Source of the DNA: Algoriphagus lutimaris
Lineage (GTDB): Bacteria; Bacteroidota; Bacteroidia; Cytophagales; Cyclobacteriaceae
Assembly (NCBI RefSeq): GCF_017051705.1
Contig: NZ_JAFIDJ010000001.1
Span: 2,385,786 to 2,449,785, forward strand
Direction of reading: 5' to 3'
DNA length: 64,000 nt
In this document: positions 25,980 through 34,495 of the stretch, one piece after another
How the letters are laid out: every line of letters starts with the position of its first letter
How positions within the stretch are numbered: position 1 is the first letter of the stretch
Notes under the pieces: generated by a model
Databases searched by the model: none
Seen by the model: the letters and a program-made list of their open reading frames with translations, nothing else
Told to the model about the DNA's origin: nothing
Position numbers and translations under genes: made by a program

Positions 25980-26429
25980 ATGTGCCGAATTATTCTTTTA
26001 TTCTTTTTGATATCTCTCAGTACTAGCGCTTTCTCACAAAACCACCCTCAATCCAAAGCGACATCACAAGAAATTTTAAATCTGATCAATTCCTACTCCA
26101 AATCTCGGGAGACCAAAGACACTGTACTTCTCAAAAAAATCCTAACTAAAGAGATTGATCAATTGGTTTCTTCAGGGGAGTGGAGAACTGGAATCAACGA
26201 AGCGATTAAAGGAATGATGGCCAGTTCGACCAATAACCCTGGAACAAGAACGTTACATGTAGAGAGAATTCGATTTTTAGGAGATGAAGTTGCACTTGTA
26301 GATGCCCGCTACGAAATCAAAAACCCAGATGAATCTATCCGGAAAATGTGGAGCAGTTTCACCGTGGTAGACAATGGAAAAGGGTGGAAAATCGCAGCCA
26401 TTCGAAATATGCTTCCAGCAGGAAATTAA
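25980..26429 (+). CDS. Secreted NTF2-like (SgcJ/DUF4440-type) protein
   Basis: 149 residues with a signal peptide (MCRIILLFFLISLSTSAFSQ). The mature part has the NTF2-like layout: helix with INSYSKSRETKDTVLLKKILT, then strands including VERIRFLGDEVALVDARYEI and the final strand FTVVDNGKGWKIAAIRNM. This fits the SnoaL/DUF4440/SgcJ group whose members have varied or unknown roles. No catalytic assignment is made. A TAATTTTG box lies at 25930-25937. Confidence 0.7.
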   Translation: MCRIILLFFLISLSTSAFSQNHPQSKATSQEILNLINSYSKSRETKDTVLLKKILTKEIDQLVSSGEWRTGINEAIKGMMASSTNNPGTRTLHVERIRFLGDEVALVDARYEIKNPDESIRKMWSSFTVVDNGKGWKIAAIRNMLPAGN

Positions 26430-26489
26430 AGCAACTTATTGTAGCGGTTGACCCCACATTTTCGTTATTGTCTTTAAAATCATGTTTCT

Positions 26490-26867
26490 ATGAAAGCATT
26501 CATCATCCTTTTTCTAATTTTTCTTGGAGGCTGCCAGCTTGCTGATGAACAGCCGACACAAGTCGACTTAAATAACATGGATGAGATTTATGAGAAAATC
26601 ATTGAGTTATCTGAATCAAAGACGTGTTCCAATTCCTCCAATTGGAAATTTACTGCAATTGGAAGTAAGCCTTGTGGTGGACCTATTGGCTACATTGCCT
26701 ATTCAAATGAAATCAATGAAAAAGAATTTTTGGATCTAGTCGAGCGATATACCAAACTCCAGGCTGAATACAATCAAAAAAACAATATGGCTTCGGATTG
26801 CATGTATGTCGTTTCTCCTACACGAGTGGTCTGTGAAAATGGAAAACCGGTTTTCCAATATGATTAA
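26490..26867 (+). CDS. Small lipoprotein of unknown function
   Basis: 125 residues. The lipobox FLGGC puts the lipidated Cys at 15. The mature part contains five more cysteines (TCSNSS, PCGGPIGYIAYS, DCMYVV, VCENG regions) that could form disulfides in the periplasm. I do not recognise the family with confidence. The stop overlaps the stop of the convergent DUF389 gene by 3 bases. Confidence 0.7.
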   Translation: MKAFIILFLIFLGGCQLADEQPTQVDLNNMDEIYEKIIELSESKTCSNSSNWKFTAIGSKPCGGPIGYIAYSNEINEKEFLDLVERYTKLQAEYNQKNNMASDCMYVVSPTRVVCENGKPVFQYD

Positions 26868-28789
26868 TCTGTGGAGATGGTATTCCTTTTCTCTTCTTCA
26901 TTGACATTCTCCATACTGATCCCCAGCGTTAATTCCAGTTCGATTGAAGCCCCAATTTTATCTTCAATCTCCTTTCGGATTTCCGCAAAATCAGCATCAT
27001 TCAATTCCCTCTTTGACAAGATGGTCACCGACAACCTTAAAGGCTGCATATTAACCACTTTCACATTTCGAAGTAATCCATGAGGAATTTCCTGCCCACT
27101 TAATTCTTGGATGATTCGATTTTCATTGACCATTTTAGTAAAACTCAAGCCCAAAGGAGTCGCTATAGCAGCCAACATTATCAAACTAATCACCAATCCT
27201 TTTTTGGCCAACCGAAAGGGGCTGAAACCCATGGTTAGAAATGTCATAGTTGCAGCCACTACTATTCCTGCCAAGTTAGTACCTAATAACAACATGGCCC
27301 CAAAAAACACATTCCAATCTGCCCATCCCAATCCTATTCCTGCTACAGCCAAGGGAGGGACCAAAGCCACAGAAATAGCCACTCCTGCCAAGGTTTTTGC
27401 GATTTCTTCCTTACTAAAGGCATAGGCGCCAGCCATTCCAGATGCTACTGCTACTCCTAAATCCAATAAATTAGGTCGAATTCGCGCGAGAATTTGATCA
27501 TTCAAGATTTGTAATGGGGTCATCCAAGTAATGATCATGGAAAAGAGTAATCCTAACAAAATTCCCCAAAAAATAGTGACCAAACTATTCTTGATCAGCA
27601 ATCCATCTTGACGAAGCATTCCCATGGACAAGGAAATGATGGGAGCCATCAGGGGTGCTAAGATCATTGCTCCAATGACAACAGGAGCTGAATTTCCAAA
27701 CAGGCCAAATGTGGCAATCATGGTAGAGAGTACCATCAACACAAGATAATTCCCAGTAGTTTGAGAATTTTCTCTCAGGAGTTTGAACAACTCTTTAAAT
27801 TCATCCGAGGTAGCATGCCTTACCCAAGGCAAATACCCTCGGGTCAACTCATCTCTCAAACTACCTAAAGGTAAAGTTTCTAGGTTTTCCACCTCTCGCC
27901 CATTCCCTTCCTCTTCCTCTCTCACTTGTGCTCCAAGGAGGATCCGAACGGGATTTTCCAGCACTTTGATGTTAATTTCTTTTCCAGACTTTTCTTCTCC
28001 ATCAATCGCATAAGAAATTTCCTCTTCCGTAGTTAACTTTATTTCTTCTGCTGCTGCGTACCCTACAAACCTTGGGAGCTTATTTCCTTTGATCGGAAAA
28101 AATAAATTTTGTAAACCAAAGCGAATCAAGGTGATCAAACTTTTGGGAACCAGAATCAGCACATGAATCAACTGGTCATTTAACCCAGAATCTCTAACAA
28201 TCCTCTTAAAAATTACATTGCTTTGACAGTTCGCTACTGCCAGGATTCCCATGGCAGCAGTATCTACAGTTTTATTTTCCTCTTTATTTGGGAAATTAAT
28301 TTGAACTGCCTGAAGCTTCACCCTTCTAAATAGCTTAATAAATTGACCAAGCCTATTTTTCAGCCCTTCAAAAAAGCTATTGGACTTATCTCCATAAAGA
28401 ATGCTTAACGACTCCCCTACTACCAAAGAGTTTAACACCAATTCATCATTGACTTGCATTAAGTCTAAAGGTCCAACTGTTTCTGTTTCCTGAATTTCCT
28501 TGACAGCATCCTCCATGTTTCTATTGATCCCAAACCCTTTCTGACCATGGATCAATTCAGGATGCGGAAGAAGTGCTAAGGCGATATCTGTTTGATTAAG
28601 TTGTGGAATAAGTTCCTTAAGCTGCGCATCCGAGATCAACCCCACCAAAACCCCCTCTTTTCCAATAGACTTAACATCCAAGTCTTGAAAACTTATTTGT
28701 TTGGAAGGCTGAGGATCAAAAAGCTCTAAACTTTTAGAAACCTCTTCTTTATCCAATTGATTATCAAATACAAAAATCAGTTTATTCAT
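26864..28789 (-). CDS. DUF389 (TIGR00341-type) membrane protein
   Basis: About 641 residues from the ATG at 28789 (a TTG at 28795 is only two codons longer). The N-terminal about 320 residues are soluble, with a segment resembling the nucleotide/lipid kinase fold (LALLPHPELIHGQKGFGI). The DUF389 membrane domain (about 325-560) follows with the repeated VVIGAMILAPLMAPIISLSMG type helices, then a small C-terminal alpha/beta domain with RLSVTILSKRELND. DUF389 proteins have no established biochemical function; the Gly-rich discontinuous helices suggest transport. Confidence 0.85.
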   Translation of the reverse strand: MNKLIFVFDNQLDKEEVSKSLELFDPQPSKQISFQDLDVKSIGKEGVLVGLISDAQLKELIPQLNQTDIALALLPHPELIHGQKGFGINRNMEDAVKEIQETETVGPLDLMQVNDELVLNSLVVGESLSILYGDKSNSFFEGLKNRLGQFIKLFRRVKLQAVQINFPNKEENKTVDTAAMGILAVANCQSNVIFKRIVRDSGLNDQLIHVLILVPKSLITLIRFGLQNLFFPIKGNKLPRFVGYAAAEEIKLTTEEEISYAIDGEEKSGKEINIKVLENPVRILLGAQVREEEEGNGREVENLETLPLGSLRDELTRGYLPWVRHATSDEFKELFKLLRENSQTTGNYLVLMVLSTMIATFGLFGNSAPVVIGAMILAPLMAPIISLSMGMLRQDGLLIKNSLVTIFWGILLGLLFSMIITWMTPLQILNDQILARIRPNLLDLGVAVASGMAGAYAFSKEEIAKTLAGVAISVALVPPLAVAGIGLGWADWNVFFGAMLLLGTNLAGIVVAATMTFLTMGFSPFRLAKKGLVISLIMLAAIATPLGLSFTKMVNENRIIQELSGQEIPHGLLRNVKVVNMQPLRLSVTILSKRELNDADFAEIRKEIEDKIGASIELELTLGISMENVNEEEKRNTISTD

Positions 28790-29000
28790 TTTCAAAAAAG
28801 GTTTTCACACTTCCAAGCTAGGCTACAATGCTTAAGTTCTGAAAAATATGATGGGTTTTAGATTTTATTTGTAAAAATGATTGCCATAATCTTTCCAATC
28901 TCCATCAATATCAAGATAAGAATGCCATTCATCGAAAATATGAAAGGGTTAATAGTCAATCAATTTATATTTATATTCCAACTACCTTAAGCAGACACCT

Positions 29001-30539
29001 ATGAAAAACACACTTTTACTAGTCCAGGCATTTTTAGTCGTGACACTTGGCTTTGCCCAAGAAAAAATCGATTTAAACGCCATAGAAAAAATAAAAAATG
29101 AAGGGCTAAACAACTCACATGTAGAAGAAATTGCCTTCGAATTAGTAGACAAAGCAGGGCCTAGACTAAGTAATTCCGTAGGATATAAAAGAGCCACTGA
29201 ATACGCTGTGGATCAATTAACTGCTTGGGGATTAGAAAATGCCAAAACTGAAGCTTGGGGTGAATTTGGACGTGGTTGGGAAATGGAAAAAAGCTATGTA
29301 GCCATGACCAAACCCTACTATATGCCCTTCATTGCCATCCCTAAAGCCTGGACAGAAAGCACCAATGGAGAAGTCAGTGGCAAAGTGGTTTTCCTCGACG
29401 CAAAAACAGAGGAGGACTTGGCTCAATACAAAGGAAAATTACAAGGGGCAATCATTGCCATCAAACCCTCTGGAGACCAGTCTCCCACTTTTGAAGCGGA
29501 TGCAGTACGATTTACAAAAGAGCAATTGGAAGCCATGGCTGCTCCCCCAAGTTCTGGAGGTGGAAGCAGATATACTCCAGAACAAATTCAGGCTTTGAGA
29601 GCTTCAAGAGCTTTCTCCATGCGCATCAGCGAATTCCTAAATGAAGAAGGAGCTGCATTGATCATCAAAGGAGTAAACGGTAGACACGGAACCCTTTTTA
29701 CAAGTAGCCCTAGAGGGTATTTAAAAGACACTCCAGTTGGTGTGCCTGAATTGGAAACAGCTCCAGAAAATGTGAATTTATTGGCAAGGCTGGTAGAAAA
29801 TGGAGTGGATGTAGAGGTAGAAGCAGAAATCAAATCGAGGTATCTTACAGATGACTTGCAAGGCTACAATGTCATTGCGGAAATTCCTGGAACTGACCCT
29901 GCCTTGAAATCAGAATTGGTGATGTTGGGTGGCCATTTGGACTCTTGGCATGGTGCAAACGGAGCAACAGATAACGCAGCAGGTTGTATCGTGATGATGG
30001 AAGCTGTAAGAATTTTGAAAGCCACAGGATTACAACCAAGAAGAACCATCCGAATAGCACTTTGGGGAGGGGAAGAACAAGGACTTCATGGATCAAGAAA
30101 TTATGTTCAAAATCATTTCGCGGATAGGGCTACTATGGAATTAAAGCCCGACCATGAAAAACTTTCTGCTTATTATAATATTGACAATGGTACTGGGAAG
30201 ATCAGAGGAATCTATTTGCAAGGAAATGAAGCAGTAGGCCCTATTTTCGATCAATGGTTTGAACCAGTAGATGATTTGATTGAAAATAGAACCATCACAA
30301 TCCGTGATACAGGAGGTACAGACCACCAAAGTTTTGATGGAGTAGGACTACCTGGATTCCAATTTATCCAAGATCCAATTGAATACAGAACCAGGACTCA
30401 TCATACCAACATGGATAATTTTGAGCGATTAGAGCTGAATGATTTGAAGCAAATGGCGGTCATTGTAGCTTCCTTTGTTTATAATACCGCTCAAAGGGAT
30501 GAAAAACTTCCTAGAGAAGAACTCCCTAAAGTAGAGTAA
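29001..30539 (+). CDS. M28-family zinc metallopeptidase, secreted
   Basis: 512 residues with a signal peptide (MKNTLLLVQAFLVVTLGFAQ). A PA-domain-like insert lies at about 130-260 and the peptidase domain follows: the GGHLDSWHGANGATDNAAG block supplies the His and bridging Asp, GGEEQGLHGS supplies the Glu and second metal Glu, IDNGTG carries a further ligand, and the final His is in THHTNMD. Family M28 enzymes in this class are aminopeptidases or carboxypeptidases acting on secreted peptides (PGCP-like). Single gene with its own terminator. Confidence 0.92.
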   Translation: MKNTLLLVQAFLVVTLGFAQEKIDLNAIEKIKNEGLNNSHVEEIAFELVDKAGPRLSNSVGYKRATEYAVDQLTAWGLENAKTEAWGEFGRGWEMEKSYVAMTKPYYMPFIAIPKAWTESTNGEVSGKVVFLDAKTEEDLAQYKGKLQGAIIAIKPSGDQSPTFEADAVRFTKEQLEAMAAPPSSGGGSRYTPEQIQALRASRAFSMRISEFLNEEGAALIIKGVNGRHGTLFTSSPRGYLKDTPVGVPELETAPENVNLLARLVENGVDVEVEAEIKSRYLTDDLQGYNVIAEIPGTDPALKSELVMLGGHLDSWHGANGATDNAAGCIVMMEAVRILKATGLQPRRTIRIALWGGEEQGLHGSRNYVQNHFADRATMELKPDHEKLSAYYNIDNGTGKIRGIYLQGNEAVGPIFDQWFEPVDDLIENRTITIRDTGGTDHQSFDGVGLPGFQFIQDPIEYRTRTHHTNMDNFERLELNDLKQMAVIVASFVYNTAQRDEKLPREELPKVE

Positions 30540-30551
30540 CCCAAACTCACC

Positions 30552-30586
30552 AAAGGCTCTGTGAACTATCAGGGCCTTTTATTTTA
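30552..30586 (+). terminator. Terminator of the M28 peptidase gene
   Basis: 10-bp stem AAAGGCTCTG/CAGGGCCTTT (one G-T wobble), 8-nt loop, then TATTTTATT. Confidence 0.75.
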
Positions 30587-30637
30587 TTACAATTCAAAAT
30601 TTAAAATACCTTCGTCATAGGTATAAAAAATCACCCC

Positions 30638-31381
30638 ATGTCTCTCAATAAAGCCATTTTCAACTGGAGCGGAGGGAAAGACTCCGCTCTTGCATTGTAT
30701 AAAATCCTACAGAATAAAGAGTTTGAAGTTCTTACTTTATTGACGAGCATCAGCGAGAAATTTCAGCGTATTTCCATGCACGGTGTCAGAAAAGAGCTCT
30801 TGGTACAACAAGCAAACAGTACTGGACTAGCATTGACCATTATGGAAGTTCCTGAAATGCCAACCATGGAAAGTTATGAGACTGCCATGCGAAATACCCT
30901 AGAACCTTTGGTAGATCAGGGAGCTGAAGCCAGTATTTTTGGAGATATATTTTTAGAGGACTTACGATCCTATCGAGAAAATAAATTAGCAGAAATCGGC
31001 CTTAAAGGAATCTTTCCGATTTGGAAGCAACCTACCCTTGATCTTATCAGAGAATTTATTGATTTAGGGTTCAAAACCGTCACCACCTGCGTCAATGAAA
31101 AATACTTAGATCAAAGTTTTGCTGGAAGAGTAATCGATGAGAATTTTTTAAAAGAGCTCCCAAAAAATGTCGACCCATGTGGAGAAAATGGGGAGTTTCA
31201 CACCTTCGTATTTGATGGTCCCATATTTTCAAATCCCATTTCTTATTCCATCGGAGAAACTGTTTACCGGAAATATGAGGCTCCAAAAAAAGACAATTCC
31301 AACGATTGTTTCCAGGACGATCACAAAAAAGAAGACCCCTATGCTTATGGATTTTGGTTTACAGATTTGATTCCAATATAA
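30638..31381 (+). CDS. Dph6-type PP-loop ATP pyrophosphatase (diphthine-ammonia ligase family)
   Basis: 247 residues. The PP-loop S-G-G-K-D-S is at 11-16 (NWSGGKDSALAL), followed by S-I-S-E-K-F-Q-R-I-S-M-H-G-V-R, the adenine-site region, and the C-terminal family signature GENGEFHTFVFDGP. These features match the MJ0570/Dph6 (TIGR00290) group, named for the final amide step of diphthamide made on eukaryotic/archaeal EF2. Bacteria lack diphthamide, so the bacterial members must adenylate some other acid; the true substrate is unknown. A near-match -7 box (TACCTTCG) precedes it. Confidence 0.85.
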   Translation: MSLNKAIFNWSGGKDSALALYKILQNKEFEVLTLLTSISEKFQRISMHGVRKELLVQQANSTGLALTIMEVPEMPTMESYETAMRNTLEPLVDQGAEASIFGDIFLEDLRSYRENKLAEIGLKGIFPIWKQPTLDLIREFIDLGFKTVTTCVNEKYLDQSFAGRVIDENFLKELPKNVDPCGENGEFHTFVFDGPIFSNPISYSIGETVYRKYEAPKKDNSNDCFQDDHKKEDPYAYGFWFTDLIPI

Positions 31382-31440
31382 TTATCAAAATCATGCAAAT
31401 GATTTAATATTGTATCGTTTTGAAACAATGAATATTATCA

Positions 31441-31463
31441 GTTAATTGGGCAAAGCAATTAAC
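31441..31463. promoter_or_regulatory. Inverted repeat upstream of the CitMHS operon
   Basis: GTTAATTG-7nt-CAATTAAC, perfect 8-bp arms, about 85 bases before the transporter start. A second pairing (ATTGGG with CCCAAT) is possible over the same stretch. It may be an operator; no regulator gene is adjacent. Confidence 0.4.
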
Positions 31464-31545
31464 CCAATCAGATGATTTTCACTGCTCAAAAACCATTTGC
31501 CTCCGACCTATCTGACCAGAAAATAAAGATGAAAACTTTAAATCT

Positions 31546-32829
31546 ATGTTAGCAGTCTGGGGACTTATCACAATCGTATTACTCTTCCTATTGGTAATTG
31601 GGAAGAAAGTATCTCCGGTCATAGCACTTATTCTAATACCGGTTGCCACAGGTATTTTAGCAGGGTATTGGGAAGAATTGCCAAGCCTAATTGCAGATGG
31701 GCTTATTAACATAGCTCCAACTGGGCTGATGTTTATTTTTGCCATCTTGTTTTTCGGAATCTTAATGGATGCCGGAACTTTTGACCCCATCATTGATAGA
31801 CTTCTAAATTTTGCAGGTAATGATCCTGTAAAAATTGCCATAGCCACTGCCATTTTGGCAATGCTCATTCATTTGGATGGTTCAGGCGCCGTAACTTTTT
31901 TAATTGCTGTTCCTGCCCTTACCCCCGTTTATGACCGAATGAACATGAGCAGGTTAACCCTTGCCTCCATTGTGGCATTGTCTGCAGGAACTATGAATAT
32001 TCTTCCTTGGGGAGGTCCCACTTTAAGAGCTGCTACCGCATTAAGTATTCCAGTTACAGATCTATTCAATCCGATTGTAATTCCAGTTCTAGTGGGATTA
32101 TGCACCGTCTTAGCCATTGCTTATAGGTTCGGCTTACAGGAACGAAAAAAAATCACCCTGACTTCGCAAAACCCCCAAACTGAGAAAGAAACAGAAGGAA
32201 AGTCACTCAACCAAATACTTTTCTGGTTCAATATCCTAACTGTAATGGTAGCCATTGGAAGCATTATTTTTAGCCTTGCCCCTCCACATATCGTATTTAT
32301 GATTGCTTTTGCAATCACATTATTGGTCAACTACCCCAAAGTCAAAGACCAAAGAAAAATAATTGACAATCATGCAAAAGAAGCCATGTTAATGGCCAGC
32401 ATCCTATTTGCAGCCGGCTGCTTTACTGGAATTTTAAAAGGTACAGGAATGATCGAAGCAATGGCTTCAGAAATAGTACATCTGATTCCATCTCAAGTAG
32501 GAAGAGAGATCCCCTTGATCACAGGGATTTTCGCTATGCCTGCAAGCTTACTCTTTGATCCAGACTCCTTTTATTTTGGCATATTACCTTTATTATCCAC
32601 CACTGCAGAACATTTTCAAGCATCAGGTTTAGAAGTGGGAAGAGCCGCCATATTAGGTCAGATGACTACAGGTTTTGCAGTCAGCCCGCTTACAGGATCG
32701 ACCTTTTTACTCATTGGTTTGGCAGGAGTGGAATTAGGAGAGCATCAGAAAAAAACAATACCCTGGGCATTTTTAATTACCTTGATCATGGTTTTCGTTT
32801 CAGTACTGATAGGTGCTATAAGTATTTAA
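31546..32829 (+). CDS. CitMHS-family citrate/carboxylate-metal transporter
   Basis: 427 residues with about 12 membrane segments. The CitMHS signatures are VIALILIPVATGILAG near the N-terminus and the M-L-I-H-L-D-G-S-G-A-V-T-F-L segment at about 105-120, with a repeat-like second half (LLFDPDSFYFGILP, GQMTTGFAVSPLTGST). Family members (TIGR00784) import citrate complexed with divalent metal, or other di/tricarboxylates, with protons. The next gene begins 2 bases after the stop, so it is first of a three-gene operon with AtuA and an AtuA-ferredoxin-fold protein. The real substrate is probably the compound those two proteins process. Confidence 0.88.
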   Translation: MLAVWGLITIVLLFLLVIGKKVSPVIALILIPVATGILAGYWEELPSLIADGLINIAPTGLMFIFAILFFGILMDAGTFDPIIDRLLNFAGNDPVKIAIATAILAMLIHLDGSGAVTFLIAVPALTPVYDRMNMSRLTLASIVALSAGTMNILPWGGPTLRAATALSIPVTDLFNPIVIPVLVGLCTVLAIAYRFGLQERKKITLTSQNPQTEKETEGKSLNQILFWFNILTVMVAIGSIIFSLAPPHIVFMIAFAITLLVNYPKVKDQRKIIDNHAKEAMLMASILFAAGCFTGILKGTGMIEAMASEIVHLIPSQVGREIPLITGIFAMPASLLFDPDSFYFGILPLLSTTAEHFQASGLEVGRAAILGQMTTGFAVSPLTGSTFLLIGLAGVELGEHQKKTIPWAFLITLIMVFVSVLIGAISI

Positions 32830-32831
32830 TA

Positions 32832-34160
32832 ATGGAAAAGGAAAAAATAAGAATCGGATGTGGAGCTGGATTTTCAGGAGACCGATTAGAACCTTCAGAA
32901 ATTCTGGCCGAAAAAGGAAATCTGGATTATCTGGTGTTGGAATGCCTGGCAGAACGAACTATTTCTCTGGCACAGAAAAGAAAAAAAGAAAACCCTTTGC
33001 TTGGATATGATCCCTTATTGGAAAGAAGGATCCAACGATTACTCCCGATTCTAATCAAAAAAAAGGTCCGATTGATCACCAATATGGGTGCAGCAAATCC
33101 CATAGAAGGAGGTAAAAAAATCATTGAAATCGCTGATCAACTTGGACTAAAGGTAAAAGTGGCCATTGTCCATGGGGATGATGTATTTAACCAATTGGAT
33201 TTAAATGAAAAAACCTTAGAATCTGGCGCTCCTCTCTCATCCTATCGCAACATCGTTTCCGCAAATGCTTATTTAGGAATTGACTCCATTCTACCAGCTT
33301 TGGAAACTGATGCCGACATTGTTCTCACGGGTAGAGTTGCTGACCCTTCTTTATTCCTTGCCCCTATGGTCAAAGAATTAGGTTGGGATAGGATGGATTC
33401 AACAATACTTGGCCAAGGGACTGTGTTGGGACATTTGATGGAATGCGCAGGTCAAATCACGGGAGGATACTTTGCCGATCCCGTTTCCAAGCCTGTTCCA
33501 GATATGGATATTTTGGGACACCCTATTTTGGAAGTTTCAAAAGATGGAACTGGAATCATCAGCAAGGCACAAGGAACAGGAGGATTGATTTCTACCCAAA
33601 CTGCAAAGGAACAATTGCTATATGAAGTATTGGATCCATATGCCTATTATACTCCCGATGTAATTGCGAATTTCTCCAAGGTTCAAATTGAAGAAATAGG
33701 AACAAACCAAATCAGAATTTCTGGAGGGGATGGGAATCCTGCACCCGAAACCTTAAAGGTATCGGTAGGGTATGAAGCCGGATATTTAAGTGAAGGTGAA
33801 ATTTCCTATGCAGGAGCCAATGCAAAAGAACGGGCATTTCTTGCTGGAGAAATTATCGAAAAAAGAATTTCAGAAGCATTTGATGAATTTCGAGTGGACT
33901 ACATAGGATTATCCTCTTTACACGGAACAGCACTTTCTAAGGATTCAGTCCCTTATGAGGTACGCTTGAGGGTTGCAGGAAAAACCCAAGATTCTACGCT
34001 ATCCACCCTAGTGGGTGAAGAAGTCGAAGCGTTATATACCAATGGTCCAGCAGGCGGCGGAGGAGCAAGAAAAAATACCCATCAATTAATGGGCATTGTT
34101 TCAATTCTTATGGACAGAACTTTAATTACTCCCAAACTAACGCTAATTGAATCCAAATAA
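32832..34160 (+). CDS. AtuA-family protein (DUF1446, acyclic terpene utilization-like)
   Basis: 442 residues of the DUF1446 family: the opening IRIGCGAGFSGDRLEP, the LVLECLAERTISLA segment, ITNMGAANPIEGGKK, the RVADPSLFLAPMVKE region and the C-terminal GPAGGGGARKNTHQLMG. The founding member AtuA is required for growth of Pseudomonas on acyclic terpenes such as citronellol, but its reaction is not established. Here it lies 2 bases after a carboxylate transporter and just before an AtuA-type ferredoxin-fold protein; in some AtuA proteins that fold is the C-terminal domain of the same chain. Function in this operon is unknown. Confidence 0.85.
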   Translation: MEKEKIRIGCGAGFSGDRLEPSEILAEKGNLDYLVLECLAERTISLAQKRKKENPLLGYDPLLERRIQRLLPILIKKKVRLITNMGAANPIEGGKKIIEIADQLGLKVKVAIVHGDDVFNQLDLNEKTLESGAPLSSYRNIVSANAYLGIDSILPALETDADIVLTGRVADPSLFLAPMVKELGWDRMDSTILGQGTVLGHLMECAGQITGGYFADPVSKPVPDMDILGHPILEVSKDGTGIISKAQGTGGLISTQTAKEQLLYEVLDPYAYYTPDVIANFSKVQIEEIGTNQIRISGGDGNPAPETLKVSVGYEAGYLSEGEISYAGANAKERAFLAGEIIEKRISEAFDEFRVDYIGLSSLHGTALSKDSVPYEVRLRVAGKTQDSTLSTLVGEEVEALYTNGPAGGGGARKNTHQLMGIVSILMDRTLITPKLTLIESK

Positions 34161-34161
34161 T

Positions 34162-34476
34162 ATGAAAACAAAACTCTCAAAAATCGCTCATGGAAGGGCT
34201 GGAGATAAAGGAAATACCTTATTGCTTTCATTGATTCCATATGATCCTCTCAATTTTGAAAAATTGGTCAAGAATGTAACTGCAGAACGTGTAAAAAGTC
34301 ATTTACATCATCAACTCAAGGGAGAGATCAAACGATTTGTTTTGCCCGAATTAAAGGCCATCCAATTCATTTGTCAGGATTCATTGGGGACTGGAGTAAC
34401 CACCTCTATAGCAATGGACACCCATGGAAAATCTCTAAGTTATGCCTTGCTGGAAATGGAAATAGAAATCAATTGA
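34162..34476 (+). CDS. AtuA-associated ferredoxin-fold protein
   Basis: About 104 residues from the ATG at 34162, one base after the AtuA stop (an upstream ATG at 34147 overlaps AtuA and adds five residues). The opening L-S-K-I-A-H-G-R-A-G-D-K-G-N-T matches the small domain that accompanies AtuA/DUF1446, either fused or separate; there are no Fe-S cysteines. It probably forms a complex with the upstream AtuA-like protein. Last gene of the operon, convergent with the AGE epimerase gene 20 bases away. Confidence 0.75.
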   Translation: MKTKLSKIAHGRAGDKGNTLLLSLIPYDPLNFEKLVKNVTAERVKSHLHHQLKGEIKRFVLPELKAIQFICQDSLGTGVTTSIAMDTHGKSLSYALLEMEIEIN

Positions 34477-34495
34477 CTTCAAATTGAGATTCTTC

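Noticed and set aside
26348-26545. Plus-strand open frame bridging the NTF2-like and lipoprotein genes
   Set aside because: Overlaps the ends of both in another frame; translation without family likeness.
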